Notes: generated by a model not told the origin, from the letters alone. A DNA stretch of 64,000 bases from Epiperipatus broadwayi (GCA_028023455.1 JAQFVV010012405.1:9815923-9879922); one strand, 5' to 3'; counted from the first letter of the stretch, positions 35,801-48,965 are shown. A program made the numbers and translations.

Positions 35801-36165
35801 CCATGAGAGAGTCAATTGAAATTTTAAAGAGACCTACTGGTTTAAATAGGGCTGATGAAGCACAACGTATTCCAGCTATGTGGAAACCTATCATTTTATA
35901 TAATATTAACTTGAAATTAATAGGTGAAAAAACTGAGGGAAATAAACATTTTGATAAGTCTCATATTGTGAATGCTGAACTACTTCAAGTTGAATATCAC
36001 TTCCCTTCTCGCACTGAGTCACGTTATTCTTTGAGATCTAATGATCGTTCTTTCAAAAGTTAACCTTGATAATGGCGGTTGCTAGTCCATCGAAATATCG
36101 GATTGTAATGCAAAATAATACATGGTTCGTACCCAAAAATATTTTTTTATCTATATATTATGAAG
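35801..36165 (+). pseudogene. Penelope-like 3' end, right arm of an inverted pair
   Basis: An open frame of 86 codons (35,803-36,063). The start, RESIEILKRPTGLNR followed by AMWKPII, fits the ending of Penelope-like proteins after the GIY-YIG domain (an RE-x-I-x-I ... NR ... W pattern). After the stop comes CCTTGATAATGGCGG and TCGAAATATCGG, like the CTGA...CGAAAC ends common in that class. Both arms are 5'-truncated at almost the same place and point away from each other. Confidence 0.7.
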
Positions 36166-36713
36166 CTTATTTTTGGGCATAACCATAATAAATATAACAA
36201 AATAAGCTTATTATTGACATTTTGATAAAATAACCCTTATCCTCAACTGGCTGAAAAAATATAATAATTATTACATGGATATAATATATAAAATTATTCC
36301 ACATGGTTGTTAAATCACTTGGTTGTTGAATAATAGTATTCTATTAAGCATGTTCCTGAAAATATACTTTATAAAATATTTTCACCTATGAAAACATTCA
36401 TATATATATATATTACTGTTAATATGCAACAAATTTTAGAGTAAGCTTATAAAAGAATGAGTAATATGAACTAACCCTTGTCATTTATAACATCTGTGAT
36501 ATACGTAATGGCAAGTTATTTTTCAATATGTAACTGTTATATAATATACTATTCATGTGTACACATTGCCTACATATCATCGTATAAGTATATTGATTCT
36601 CCTGCTAATGATAATTATCTATTTTATTTTTGCCTTCTTTGTATGATATACTTGGTCAACAATGAATGAGTTCCATTTGACAATTTCCATGTTGAAAATA
36701 AATAATCCCTTGT
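36166..36713. other. A+T-rich sequence without a recognised gene
   Basis: Nothing supported. A 63-codon Tyr/Ile-rich frame at 36,478-36,669 looks random. Confidence 0.6.
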
Positions 36714-36841
36714 CTTGCGTTGTTAGCCGAGAGGTATCGCAGCCGCCATGCAAGCAAGTAGTTGGTTGCAGACGGTTGTGGATTCGCGTCCCGGCCGATG
36801 CTATGACATATGAAAAAATAAATAAATAAATAAATAAATAA
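36714..36841 (+). mobile_element. tRNA-derived SINE with (AAAT)n tail
   Basis: GCGTTGTTAGCCGAGAGG, GCCGCCATGCAAGCAAG, a weak B box GATTCGCGTCCCGGCC, then GATGCTATGACATATG and a tail of AAAT repeats. Same family as 32.22 and 49.11 kb, with a small internal duplication near AGTAGTTGGTTGCAGACGG. Confidence 0.8.
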
Positions 36842-39660
36842 CCCCTGTACTTCTCATCACAAAAAGGCATTGGTAGAGTTATATTTATAATAGCCAAAAC
36901 AGTTTCTATACACTATTTTTATAAAACATTACATATTAATTTCTTTAATAAATGCATATATATTTCAAATCTGTAAAATTAATATAATTATTATTAACAA
37001 AATAAGGTTAAATTATAAACGAAAACCAATTAAAGAATTTTTAGGTTAAAGTAAATGAAAAATAATTAAAGATTAGTAAGTTGCAAAACTAATTAAATAA
37101 TAGTTTTTCAAATTCTAAGTAGTTTATTTAACATCAAAACAAAATAATTACTGAATTAAAAAACTATTAATTCATTAGCAAAAAATGTCGGATTTTTCAC
37201 ATAAAGAATATATAAAACTTAAAATATGAATTGTCAGTGAGATTTTTCTTGTCTTTTGCTCTTGAAGAATAAGTGAAATAATTGTCACTCATCATCTAGA
37301 CAAAGTAAGAATAAGTAATGAGAGCCACATGCCTCCTGAAATGGTAAAGCAGATATAGGGAACTTTATAAGAGCCACACCTATCTCCATTATTTTCACCT
37401 GAGCCTTTCAATAAATTTGGGATTTATGATTGTAAATAAATCTTTTACAATTTATATAGTTAGTTCCATTGCTAAAATTAGATATTCTTATTAAAATAAT
37501 TATTAATTTGTGTAATATTAAAAGTTATATTCATTATATGTATTCCAAGATGATAATTCTTCATGTTATACTAAAGACATATGCTATATAAATTGTATGT
37601 ATTATATCTTGATTACTGAGTGGCAAAGTATTATTAAATCAAATTATTTGATTGTCTACTCTGGAGGTTATTGTTTCTAGTCACACATTAAATTTTATCT
37701 TGGTCATTGTGGAATGGTCAACAAAATGAATAAAGCCAATGTTAGAATATTAAACTTGGTCACAACCAAAAACAAAAATAGGACAGTTGGATACTGTTTG
37801 ATGTTAAAAGATTCACCTCTACAACAATCATGAAATGAAACTGGACAACACCAATTTGGTAACTGACTATAAATCTCAATTGTTTACAGTAGAAATAGTG
37901 TTAAACCTAAAACAGAAAAGTCTAAAGATATCAGAATGTGATGAAGGAGTTTGACACTAAAAATCTAACTATTTGAATGTTTCCTTGCAATGAGTTAAAA
38001 ATACTTTCTTTCTGAATGAAGAGAAGAAAAAAATAAACACAGTGTTGCTATTGTATTTTACAAGACAAAAAGTAACTGTGGATATCAATTGTTTATTTTT
38101 AAGTGCTAAGCCAGAAAATTTACATTATGAAGAGATAGTCTCTAAACTAATAAACTATTTTATCTCTATTCTCAAGGCATGTAGTTGGATTGGAGCCAAG
38201 ACCAAAAAGAGAAATTTCATGGCTATGATACAGTACTCAGACTCTGGTTAGAGATTGTATAAATTGAAATTTTTTAAGCATCTCTCAAACAGTGTCTCTG
38301 AGACATAACAGATGAATAATTAAAACAGTAATTAACTAAAAAAGAATTCATATGAAAAAACGAATCAAAAAGATAGTTAGTCTTGAGGTAGTCCTGGAAC
38401 AGACCAGAGAATTTGAAAAATAAATGTAATCAATGGACATAAATTTGCAATTCAAAAGACAAAAAAAAAATGTCCACCAAGACATTATGTAAATAAGAAG
38501 AAAAAGAAATTGTATGTTTTATTGTGAGAAGAATTAACATGGTTTGAAAATGTAGCATAAAATTAAGAACTGTATTGTGATTTAAAATGACATACAGTTA
38601 ATGTATGCCATAAATCAGTGGGAGAATGGAGAAAAAAGAAAGAGAAACTTACATGACCAACATTATGACCAAAAGGTGTAAATAAAACACATTAAAATTA
38701 CAAAAGTAGGCATTATTGAGCAAAGAATGCCACCTGTCCAAATCCATGGAAAGAAATAACCATGGAAATTGAAAGCAATTTGGGTAGCTCATTCATGTTG
38801 AAAATGAAGTATCTAACAAGTAAAAATAAAGAATCTTTATATCTATAAAAGTATTTCTAAAGATATAACATGTAATTGGAAATGAGATAAAAATTCACAG
38901 TAAAATTATTGACAATTGAAACAAAAAACAATGACAAATAAAGAGTATTATCATTGCAAAATATCTAAAGTAATATTAATTCTATTGTAAATTGAGAATG
39001 CATTTCAGGATTTGGTAGGAAAGTCAGCATAGTAAGAAAAGCAAATATGAAATGTGAAATCAAAATCAGATTCATGGTCCTATTTAGAAACATATAAAAT
39101 ACCTGTAACTGAAAGGTTTTTAGTCCCATAGTTGGTGCAAAGGATAAACAACATGCTCTTAAGAAGGTGAAATAATGTTCGAAGGCAAACTTTCTTAGGA
39201 CTTCTTAAATTTTTGAATCTTTTGAAAGAATGTTTGTCTGCTATATAATTTGTCAATAAAAATTCTGGAATAGAAGTGGATTGATAAATAAGATTACACA
39301 TTTACTCAAACTCTGTTAATCCTAAATAAGCTGCTCACTGAATGTAACAACAATCTTTGAAATAGGCAGTGCTAACTCACACTATCTATAGCAAAAAAAA
39401 AATCAAAATCCATATCAATCAAGAATATTACATAGTGCTGAAAAATCATAGAAAGTTGGATAAAGAATACATGAGTATAGTGTTTGGAATAAAAAGATTA
39501 CATCAATAATTGTCAAAGTTTTTTAATGGCAACAGATTGTAAGCTTTGATGGAATATTCACCAGTTCTAGACCCAATCCAAATAATTTAAATCCACATAC
39601 TCTACAATCTACATGGCTAAATTTTATAGCAATATATAATTATGAATTGAAGTATACATT
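36842..39660. other. Mostly unassigned, with short open pieces
   Basis: A 69-codon plus frame (38,042-38,251, with KACSWIGAKTKKRNF) and a 73-codon minus frame (39,301-39,080) have less random composition than the background, but no family is recognised. The rest is A-rich on the plus strand. Confidence 0.4.
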
Positions 39661-39890
39661 AAAGAGAACAAATTCAGCAATGCAAATGGATTGTCACTGA
39701 AATTCAGAAGGACAGAAGATGAAATATATTGTATTGATGCTCAGTTGTACAGTAAAGCAGTATTAAAATGGAGAAACTGTGATGAGAGGTATAAAGATAC
39801 AATTATATAAATATGTAGATTTTGGCTTGTAGAAAAACCAGAACAATTATCATTATCCTTTTCTAAGGCAAGAACTAATATCATCATCTA
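39661..39890 (+). pseudogene. Unassigned decayed coding stretch
   Basis: One plus-strand frame reads with mixed, protein-like composition: SLKFRRTEDEIYCIDAQLY, then KAVLKWRNCDERYKD, one stop, then FWLVEKPEQLSLSFSKARTN. The frame has no Met start and runs into stops on both sides. I do not recognise it. It may belong to a larger decayed element also represented at 49.7-53.5 kb, which is inference from style only. Confidence 0.25.
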
Positions 39891-40095
39891 CAATAATTGT
39901 ATATTAGTGATTGATTATAATACCAGCTATTAGACATAAAAAAAATTTAAATTTATTTCACCATAGCTCTCCAAAAGTAGCAAAAGCCAAAGTATTGATT
40001 AAAAGCTGAGAATAATGTCTTAATATTAATAAAGAAATAGTAATACCAATAAACAGCTGAACTGCTCAAGAAAACATAAATAGCATATCCTAAGA

Positions 40096-40852
40096 CAATG
40101 ATGGTCAACCTTTTGATCTCGATGTGTCAAAATTCGCCAAAAAACTAAACATAACTTGGGTGGTTTGTCACTTCAAGAAAAATCCCTAATTTTGTGATAT
40201 TTGTAGCTCTAATAACAAAAAGTTATAATTTTAATATATGTACTATCTTTAATAAACCAAAAATAAATAATTCTTTACCTAACCTGCTTAGTGATTTTTT
40301 TGTTGCTGAATTTTATTGGCTAAATCTTCAATTGGAGGTTGGTATTTTGTACACTTCAAGCCCAAGCAAGTGCTACTAACTTCATCTGTCAGTTGGTTTC
40401 TTTTATTGGATTTGATATTATTTAATGCTGAGAATAAGGTCTCACAAAAGTATGTAGAAGGAACAATTGTGACTAAAGCCATCGCTGATATTTTTCTCAA
40501 TTTACAATCGCATAAAAGTAAAGAATTTTTTTCTAAAATCTTAACTATTTTTAATTATAAATTTTATTAAACCCTCTTTTCTTCCAAGTGTAAGCTTGTG
40601 GCTAAGACCTGTAGAGGTCCCTACTTTCGAATTTTTCAGACGCTTACTTAACTATTTTTCTAAAATAATTATATTTTCAGCATATTTTATCAAAATAATT
40701 TATAACATGTAAAAAAATATAAAAAAACACTCTAAATCATTCATTTTTATTTGGAATATCATAACAAAGAACTTGGTGCCATGACACATATGTCAGCAAA
40801 AACGTCTTGGTGTGTCAGTGCTGACATGCGTGTCATAGATTAGCAATCACTG
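40096..40852 (-). mobile_element. Internally deleted hAT transposon
   Basis: Ends are CAATGATGGTCAACC (left) and the reverse complement of CAGTGATTGCTAATCTATGA (right), with ATGACACGCATGTCA close to the right end; this is the style of hAT terminal inverted repeats (CAGTGRTGGYTAACCT...). Its 757 bp keep only the C-terminal part of a transposase. The 8-bp flanks (TCCTAAGA and CTGTAGAA) do not match convincingly, so the duplication is eroded or the left end is slightly misplaced. Confidence 0.75.
40288..40500 (-). pseudogene. hAT transposase C-terminal dimerisation region
   Basis: Contains STYFCETLFSALNNIKSNKR, followed by RNQLTDEVSSTCLGL and QPPIEDLANK. The YxCExxFS...K.R..L pattern is the hAT C-terminal region. 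Only the last ~70 residues remain, without the catalytic core. Similar host-domesticated proteins exist in the ZBED and GTF2IRD2 groups; here the surrounding inverted repeats argue for a plain transposon remnant. Confidence 0.75.
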
Positions 40853-41089
40853 CTGTAGAAAAAGAGCCATGGCATTGTGTGCATATCGGCTTTTTATGTG
40901 ATATATAGCTTTAGTTATACTATATATCTACTATTAATAGATAACTATTGAGTTATGAAAAATGCTAGCAAAAAATAAACAATAAAGAAAATGTTATAAA
41001 AAATTATACCTAGGTTTTCCAGAGACTGTTGTTTCTGACAACTTCTATATTTACTTAACCAAACTCAGTCATTATTTAACAGAATGGGA

Positions 41090-41810
41090 GAGTAACAAAG
41101 CACTTGCTCTAGACTTACCATCTAGAGTCTAATGATTTGATAGAGAATAAGGTATATTTGATATAGAAAACTTCAAATATAGCCAATCTAACTGCATTCT
41201 GCAAATTTCTTGCCTTTAAAAACGGAAGTAAAATGTTTGGAGGTTTAATTTCCCCAAAGAGTTTATTGTACTCAGTGTCACTATTATTTTCATTATTAAG
41301 AATTGAATACAGTCTGCACAAAACTTGTTTAAATTCAGTTAAATCACTTACTTTAATTAAATTAAAAAGAACCCCTCGATTTTGTTAAATTCTTTGCTCA
41401 AATCTTTCAAGATGTTAATTTGGGATTTTAAATGATACTGAATAGTTTTGTTCTAAACTTTTTTTTCTTAGTAGCAACAATGATGTGTTCACTTTCATAA
41501 TTATATTCGTCTTCTGCAAATATTAGCGCTGTTTCTAAAAGCCTTGATAATTCTGCAACTTGAGGCAAGGCATTTTCAGTACACAGAGACAAAACTCACT
41601 ATACAGTAGCGCCATTCAGTGATAAAGCCATAAGCCAGAAACTAATCTGTGGATGTTGGATGAGTAGGCAATAGATAGGGATTTAATGCACAAGTCTTCC
41701 TGCATCCATTGATTACTCTGTGTTTGTACTGAGTGGTGCTACTTATAGTGAGTTTTGCCTCTGTGTAAACAGCTTGTGTAAGCATAAAGAATAGTAATCA
41801 TGTAAATTTT
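41090..41810 (-). pseudogene. hAT transposase fragment (ZMYM1-like), split by a MITE
   Basis: Minus strand. LPQVAELSRLLETALIFAED (near 41,560) is followed by a Lys-rich stretch, KKKKFRTKLFSII, then CRLYSILNNEN and KLFGEIKPPNILLPFLKARN (41,321-41,115), ending IALFxx-like before the dimerisation block. Order and spacing resemble the region ahead of the C-terminal block in hAT/ZMYM1-like transposases. Several stops and a frameshift occur. The MITE at 41,582-41,765 interrupts it; without the MITE and one TA the frame continues upstream through HKLFTENAL. The actual C-terminus is missing. Confidence 0.55.
41582..41765. mobile_element. TA-flanked MITE, 184 bp
   Basis: CACAGAGACAAAACTCACTA at the left end matches the reverse complement of the right end (CACAGAGGCAAAACTCACTA), continuing for about 38 bp through GTAGCRCCA. 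TA lies on each side (41,580-41,581; 41,766-41,767). Related to the larger MITE at 56.1 kb (shared GGCAAAACT, GTAGTGCCA and TCCATTGATTACTCT). TA duplication points to a mariner-like source. Confidence 0.85.
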
Positions 41811-43559
41811 CAGTATTTTGTGTAGGATATTGATTATTAAATTTAAAACATTTATAACCATTTATAAATCCATATTTCTTTGTTTACATATTATACCCAC
41901 ACCAAATTAGAATCACGAGTAAAAAGGAATACCCAAAGTTTTTCTGCAAATGTTAAAAATAAAAATTTGCTGGCAATATTAGCTGAATTTTCACTTTGCA
42001 TAATTAATGAACTTGAATTTCAATAATCAATATCTAATTAATTCATGCATTCTATGCAACTTTCTTAATGGATTTAATTTTGAAATTTGATACATTATTA
42101 TATACTATTTTTCATCTAGCTACTGATGTAAAAATAATGCATGAATGTGATTAGTAACACACACAAAAAAATCAACTAGTTTGTAAGCAAGATAATATTG
42201 AATTAACAACTCCCAGGTTTGTAAAATGTTCAAGGATTTCTTGTCGTGAGTTTGAACACCTGTATTTTTTCTTTACACATTAGACCCAAAAACATCATTT
42301 CTAAACTGGATTAATAATCATGATTTGCTATGAATTTGTTTTGAAAATGTTCAATATGTTAGATGCAATTAATTTATGGGTCTCTTAAAGGGACTGTATC
42401 AGCCAAAAGTTTTGGGAATAGTTTTACATTTGCTCTTTAACGAATAAAGTTTCATATTTAAATTAACACCACCACTGACTTTATCAAAGCATTTTAATTT
42501 ATTGGTTCATTCCTATACCTTAATTTTTCACAATCAAATTATTTTATATTTCTACATATTACACATAATATGTTATTTAATTGTTCTATTTATCTATATT
42601 TTTCCAGTATTTTTTCTTAGCTTTAATTTTTTATATTGTAATTTATTTTTAATCCGTCTCTCTCTCTCTCTCTATATATATATTTCTACTTGACAAGAAT
42701 ATAGACTTTCTTGGGATATTGATTTATTTTATAACGCAATCCTATAAATTGATTTTTTGGAATAACTTAATTTAGGTTTACCTCACCTTTGCTTTATTCT
42801 TTTAAAAGAAAACATATCTATCACCAAATAATTATAACTCACATCTATATTAGCTATTAACTATTCTTCCTATTATTATAATTAGTCTGAACCAAATCAT
42901 ATATTAATGAAAGTCCATCATTCCTTTCTCTAACACATAATTCTTTAATATCTATTGGGTATCATATTAAAACAGTCTGTTCCTTCATTATTTTTAATAT
43001 CTTCATATATAATTTTTATCTATTTCTTATTATAATCATAACTATCAAATATATTTCAACTGTTCTGTCTATTATTTATGGAAATTCTATTTATAAAATT
43101 ATTTTTTTTCCTTTTTTTTTTATATTCAAAATAATATAAAAGTCGCTAGAATTATTTGATACTAAGATATTTTAAAACATAATTAAATATTTTATAGATT
43201 ATTAAACTTCAAAACAATGTTTAAAATCAAATCATTTGTACTGACAATAGTGGACTGGTTCTAAAAATATTGATTGGCAGAAGATAAGGGTAGCCAACCC
43301 ACGGCTATAAAGCTTTCATTTAATTTTTATAAAAAAAATTTTTTTTCAAAAAATACATAAATATAAAAAATATATAATTAATTTTTTTGCGAAACTAAAT
43401 ATATATTTTTTAATAATTGCAGTATACATATTATTGGCAATATACCGTAGATACTGAAAATAAATACAGATTGTTGAATATTTTAAAATAATTTGCTTGT
43501 ATTGAACATTTTACACCTTGACAGGTAATTTAAAATTACATTCCATGCAATCTCTGCCA
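41811..43559. other. A+T-rich sequence without a recognised gene
   Basis: Includes a short CT/TA run near 42,658-42,685. A 63-codon frame there (42,502-42,693) is made of Phe/Ile/Tyr/Leu and is not credible. Confidence 0.6.
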
Positions 43560-45890
43560 AAGAGCTATAATTTGAATTTAAGAAATGATTATCTTCTGCA
43601 TCTAATTTATCAAACAACTCCTTTTAATGGATAGAAACACAAATGCTCCCAAACTCTCCTCAGATATTGAACTTTTTATCATTATCTTGATGATTTTTAG
43701 CTTTGAAAACATCCTTTTATGGTAGACATGAGTAATAGATAGTATGCAGATGACTGTGAAGTCCATAAATACTATTATATGCCATATCATGAAGCCTTTG
43801 GGATGACAGAACTCTTAGTACTCTTGATGGATAAATGCTACAAATTTTACCTATGTTGCTACTGGAATTCATATTCTCATTACCATTAAGAAATAGTTAA
43901 AATATATCAAAGTTTGAGGCCAAAGAAAACAATTTTTATTGTTCAATCATCATTGATTTGAGGAGAGAGATTAATAATAGTTTCCAATGTTTTATCTTTA
44001 AGACCCCTTTTAAACTTTTGTTTTGTACAATATGTAAATCCAGTGACTGGGCAATGCAATCCATCAATAAGTTAAACATATTTATTTAAAAAAAAAGATA
44101 GAGAATCCTAAAAACTTCTTTCACTATCTATTATTAGCTCACCTACCTTTTTTTTAAAACTTTTTTTCTCTGAAATATTATTTCCAATGAATCAATTTCC
44201 AATGTTGGATTTTTATCCATATTCAGCTATGAAATTTGGATCTTACATTTATTTACAAATGAATGTTACCAAATGTTTTGTCCAGTCTTTCATAGCTGAA
44301 TCTATCATACTCCAAGTAGCACACAATATAAACTAATTTCATAATCAAGAGTATAATTTAAAATTTATGCAAGTAACTAAATGTTGTCAATATTGTTTTA
44401 AATTTTTAAAGATTATGAAATAATCCTTTTTTTGTTTTTGCACCAAACTTCACTAAATCTTATATCATTGAAGGCATGTTAACAGATGTACAAAAGTTAT
44501 AACAAACCATCATCAAAACATTCAAATTCAGCTACATTGGACTATCTTCAACATCTTGCCTCATCAATTAGCTTTAATTGGGTAAATTGTTTTGTTCTAC
44601 ATGGTTTACAATAGCTTTTCTGTATGCAGCCATTTTTTTGTAAAATTGCTAAATTATGAAGTGCCATGAAAAAAATAAACTTGCAAGAATGCAATATTTT
44701 ATTATTTTAGTTGCCACTAAATTCAAAACAGAGGCATAGACTATATATGAAAATGTGGATTAGCCACATTGGTTAATTTTAGTTTGTAAATCATTAAACT
44801 GACCATAATATCTTTGAGCGTGATATGTACTATCAGAAATATATTTGTTGAGATCAGTCTTACAATGCTATAATATTTCAACCAATAGATTAAAAAGTCA
44901 CTGTCCTGTACCATCATTATTTGATACAACTGAAAGTAGTCACAGATATTTACTAAAGCAATGGATGGATGAATTATTGTATTTAATCGACTTGAATATA
45001 ATAATATTTTGCTTGAAAAACTTTATGACACTGTTGTATCTCAACTTACCTTTAATTAATGGACTAATCCAGATTCCATCTTATCTTGATTGAATTCAGC
45101 ATTTGTTGCTATAGACCAATAGATATATGAATAGATATCTCCCAATAGCAGAAACAGGGCAATAAGCGATGAAGTTCAGTAAATATGATAAAGATAAAAT
45201 TGAACCGGAACTGGTCCACTAGTTAAAGGTATGGTGAGACATGACAGATGCATTCAACCTTGTCTCATATTCTTTATTATCTTCTCAACATTTTAATACT
45301 TGTCTTATTTAGATATGTAGCAACTCTTCCATAGCCATTACTTTGAGGTTTTTCTTGTTGTTGTAATCATTTTAATTTTTATGTAGATGTTTTGTACTTC
45401 AGAAACATGAGTTGACACAATAGGGTCACATTTTTCTACCAACTGCACTACAGTTAGAAAAAACCCATCATGTTTCAGATTCTTATTATCCAGAGTGTAA
45501 GGCAATTTATTTCTGTGACATTCCACAGTAAGTGCCTAATATATTAAAGGTCTATAATCCTCATGACAATACCTTTCTGTTTCAACACAACTTTTTCTTC
45601 TTTAATTAATAAAAATGCAAGAACATAAACTAAAATACTAGCATTAACCACAATGATTCATTTCTGAGTGTCAATTTATATATAGCAAAACTCTGGGCTA
45701 TGTAACTCTAGTCATTAAAGTCACATAAAAAGATATAGATTACAAATGTTGGGAGATCTAAAGGCTGATCACTTATGGGGTTTGTTATATGTTAGAAATT
45801 TTCTTGAGACTGAATCATTCATAAGTTTTCTCTTATACAAATCAGCATCAAATGGCAGATCAACAATTGTTGAAATGGATGGTCAGCAAA
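43560..45890 (-). pseudogene. hAT transposase pseudogene, ZMYM1-like, near full span
   Basis: Minus-strand remnants in the expected order of a ZMYM1-like hAT transposase: MNDSVSRKFLTYNK (near 45,810), CDFND-S (near 45,710), DGFFLTVVQLVEKCDPIVST (near 45,460; the GNFLxLVxLLxxxDPV block), YGQFNDLQTKINQCG (near 44,800), VLNLVATKI (near 44,720), then FSKLKIIKIMIKSSISEESL (43,713-43,654), the C-terminal FSKLKxIKxxLRSxxxxxRL block, and KELFDKLDAED (near 43,610). Stops and frameshifts are frequent, and the middle catalytic part (44.7-43.9 kb) is very eroded. No inverted repeats were found. It is older than the 40.1-kb remnant by appearance. Confidence 0.7.
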
Positions 45891-48879
45891 AAAATATTTC
45901 CTATTTGTTCATGATTTAGAAAGATGTGTGTGTGTGTCTATATATAGCATCTGCAAAAGCTATGAGTTCAGTTGTTGAAAGTACAGGTAGTTACTGGTGA
46001 AGAGAGATGTTACTGTATTTGTATTTGCATTAAAATAGCCCTTTTCAGATGTTGTAATTTACAAATTATTACACCATTATTGTGAGTATTGTTTCTTGCT
46101 TCTTGCATATTTATTGTGAATTGTACATTAATATGAATGGTGGTTGTAGTATTATAAAATCTGTAATAAAACTTCATTGCTTGACCAATTCCTGCATTTT
46201 TGTGTCTTATTGCTTTTGCATTTCAGTAATTCATATTTATATGTGAGTTTTTTTTCATGCTGTATTCCTGAAATTAAAATTTAATTAAAAATACCTATAG
46301 TGAGGGAAAATGAGCATCTACAATTAAATGTTAAGAATCCAGAATTTTCCATAAGTTAGCCATGTATATATTTGTATTTAATAATAATAAGTTGTTATTA
46401 CTATTGTGGTGCTATATTTTGCATTTTGTTTATAAACTGGTATAGTATATTATATCTAATTTCTATAATATGATAGTAAGGTCCATTATATATTTAATCT
46501 TGAAATATGTCATGAATCCAACAACATGAATACATCAATGGAAATATGTTTTGTAGATGTATCTACCATTAATATCAGTTTTAACATTAATAGTAATTTT
46601 AATTATAGTGTAAATAAAAAAATATTATTTTTTGAACCTGCATCATGTGTGTATAATATTATTAGAGACTACACCTTAAACATATTTACTACCTATAATT
46701 TTTGTGCTAATTTTATCCAATGAAAGAAAATACATTATATTTAAATTAAAGGGCATAGGGCCACAATATAAGAAAAATATTAATTAGATACATAATTTTT
46801 TGTAAAACATATAGTCATGGCAAGCACAAGCTGAAGAGCTGATGAAGCAGGTTCAAACTATGGTCTATGCAATGAAAATTATTCACCATATTTGCAACAT
46901 ATGCAATAGATCAATACAAAGTTGAATTTGGCTGCACTTATTGATTGCTGTTGGAATTCCCACCAAACCTTTCATTACGCAGTCACATCAATGAAGATCT
47001 GAAAGTATATTATGTGTGTGTCAGCCTCACATAACCTGAATCATAATTATTTTTTCACAGATATTTATTTTATTCATAATATATCTTCAAATGTTTTTAT
47101 TAAAATAGTAATATAACAAATTTTAGATGCATATAGCAATAAATATTGTAACTTCTATTATATGTTCAAGCTACTAAAGGATCATTAACATTTTAACATA
47201 TTTTCTAAGGGTAAATGGGACTTATTTCATCAGGGGACTTATCAGGCAAGCTGATATGGTAGTTAAACTGTCACTGGTTACATATTTTCTAAATATTTTG
47301 CGGATTATCATGTTTTAAGTATTGTGTGAAATGACCAAACTGTAGCATTTATTATTATGATTAGACTGTTACTAATTTGATGTCTAACATTTATTCATGT
47401 TTACTGACTGCATGGTTTCTCCTTTTATCATTTTAAATTAATATATCAAGACAACTAAACAATACAGAAAATTTTTACAATAACACCTCATTTCTGCGGT
47501 TTATTTTTGTAATAACGTCATCTCCCTTTATTCTACGTGTCAAGCTATTTTATTTTATGCTAAATGCTCTAGCCAAATTTATGAACTTCCTCAGAGATCT
47601 GTAAATTTTGTATTTTATGATATTACGCTTTACCTTTGTAGGTCAAATGATTACAATTCTCCACATTTTATAACAATTAAAAATTTAATAAAAATCACCG
47701 TAAAATCTTATATATATTATAACAAGACGTACACACATACTATTTTTATAATGGCGCATATTTATAATAAATCATATTTATATTAAAATGAATTTTAGTT
47801 TTCTTTGTTATTTTTTTTTTTAATTCTTCATTTTTATTTTTGTAAAACTTATTGGGTTTGCTTTTAGTTTATAATACCCTCATGTTAAAACGAATTAGCT
47901 AAACCAAACATTAATTATTGTTATCAGCTGTCTAAATATTTTTGACCAAAAATGAATCTTTTTAAACTCATTGTACTCAATTATCCATCTAGCAAACATC
48001 AACACAATATTTTATTAGCATATATAAACTTTCAGTTATTGATTCTTTATAGTTCCATATAATTTCTCTCGATTTTTTTTTAAAAAAAAAGTTCTACTGT
48101 CTGTGCCTTATTTAATGCCTTTTTAAATATATGTATTCATTAAAAATAGAGGGAAAGCCTTTTTTTTAAAAAAAAATTTAGTGTCATTCTTTTCTCCGCC
48201 CTGAAATTGATAAGATACGAGCGCTCCTTCACGAATAATTACGAAACTGAAATTTGAAATTATACAGAACAAAATATATAAACATATATTTTGTTTAATA
48301 GATATTTTTTAGTATGTAAGTAGATTGCATTTATAAGTAAACAAAGTTTATAATATAGACTCATTTTTAGCTCTTTAAATATATTATTTTCCAAAAATAA
48401 ATAAATAATCAATCAAAATTTAAATAAATATTTCAATTTTAAATGAGAAATCTGTCCCCAGGTGGCGGTAGCAATCGTAAATATATATTTAATTACAGTA
48501 AGTAATTGGATTGATTGTGAACATAATTGTAACTAAATGTAATGATTAAATTAAAAATAATAATTTTTTTAAATAGCATATACATTTACTTTTTAATTTA
48601 AAAATTAATTTTCTAGTGAAACACATAGTAGCAAAAAAAAAAAAATAAGACAGGTAAAATAGTAAAAAAAAATGTTGCAAAGGAAAGGAGGAAATTTTTA
48701 TTGACGAACGTTGGAGATTTGATCCCTAGTCATACTGTAATATAAAACAATGAAATTTAAGTTAGTTTAAATATAATAATACAAATCTCAATATCAGAAT
48801 AGGAAAAGTAAATAAGTTATATTTAAATAATTAGTGCAAATAAAAAATTAACAATACATGCAAGGTATTTTTTTGTTGT
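45891..48879. other. A+T-rich sequence without a recognised gene
   Basis: Short TG and TA runs near 45,930. A small stretch near 46,825-46,860 (GCTGATGAAGCAGGTTCAAAC) looks like part of an old tRNA-derived repeat. The 65-codon frame at 46,526-46,723 has no recognisable motif. Otherwise nothing. Confidence 0.5.
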
Positions 48880-48965
48880 TGAAGGTGGCATAGTAATTAG
48901 TGTAGCTATTTCCAGATCCACAACCTTGAATTCAAACCTGATTTTGAAATTAATTCTACTTAGGT
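48880..48965 (+). repeat. Degraded tRNA-derived repeat
   Basis: GGTGGCATAGTAATTAGTG resembles an A-box region and GAATTCAAACCTG a B box, about 45 bp apart as in a tRNA. It lacks the GATGCTATGACACATG ending of the neighbouring SINE, so it belongs to a different family or is truncated. Confidence 0.45.

Noticed and set aside
40088-40860. 8-bp target duplication around the 40.1-kb hAT remnant
   Set aside because: TCCTAAGA and CTGTAGAA do not match well enough; the right-hand octamer alone resembles the hAT target preference.
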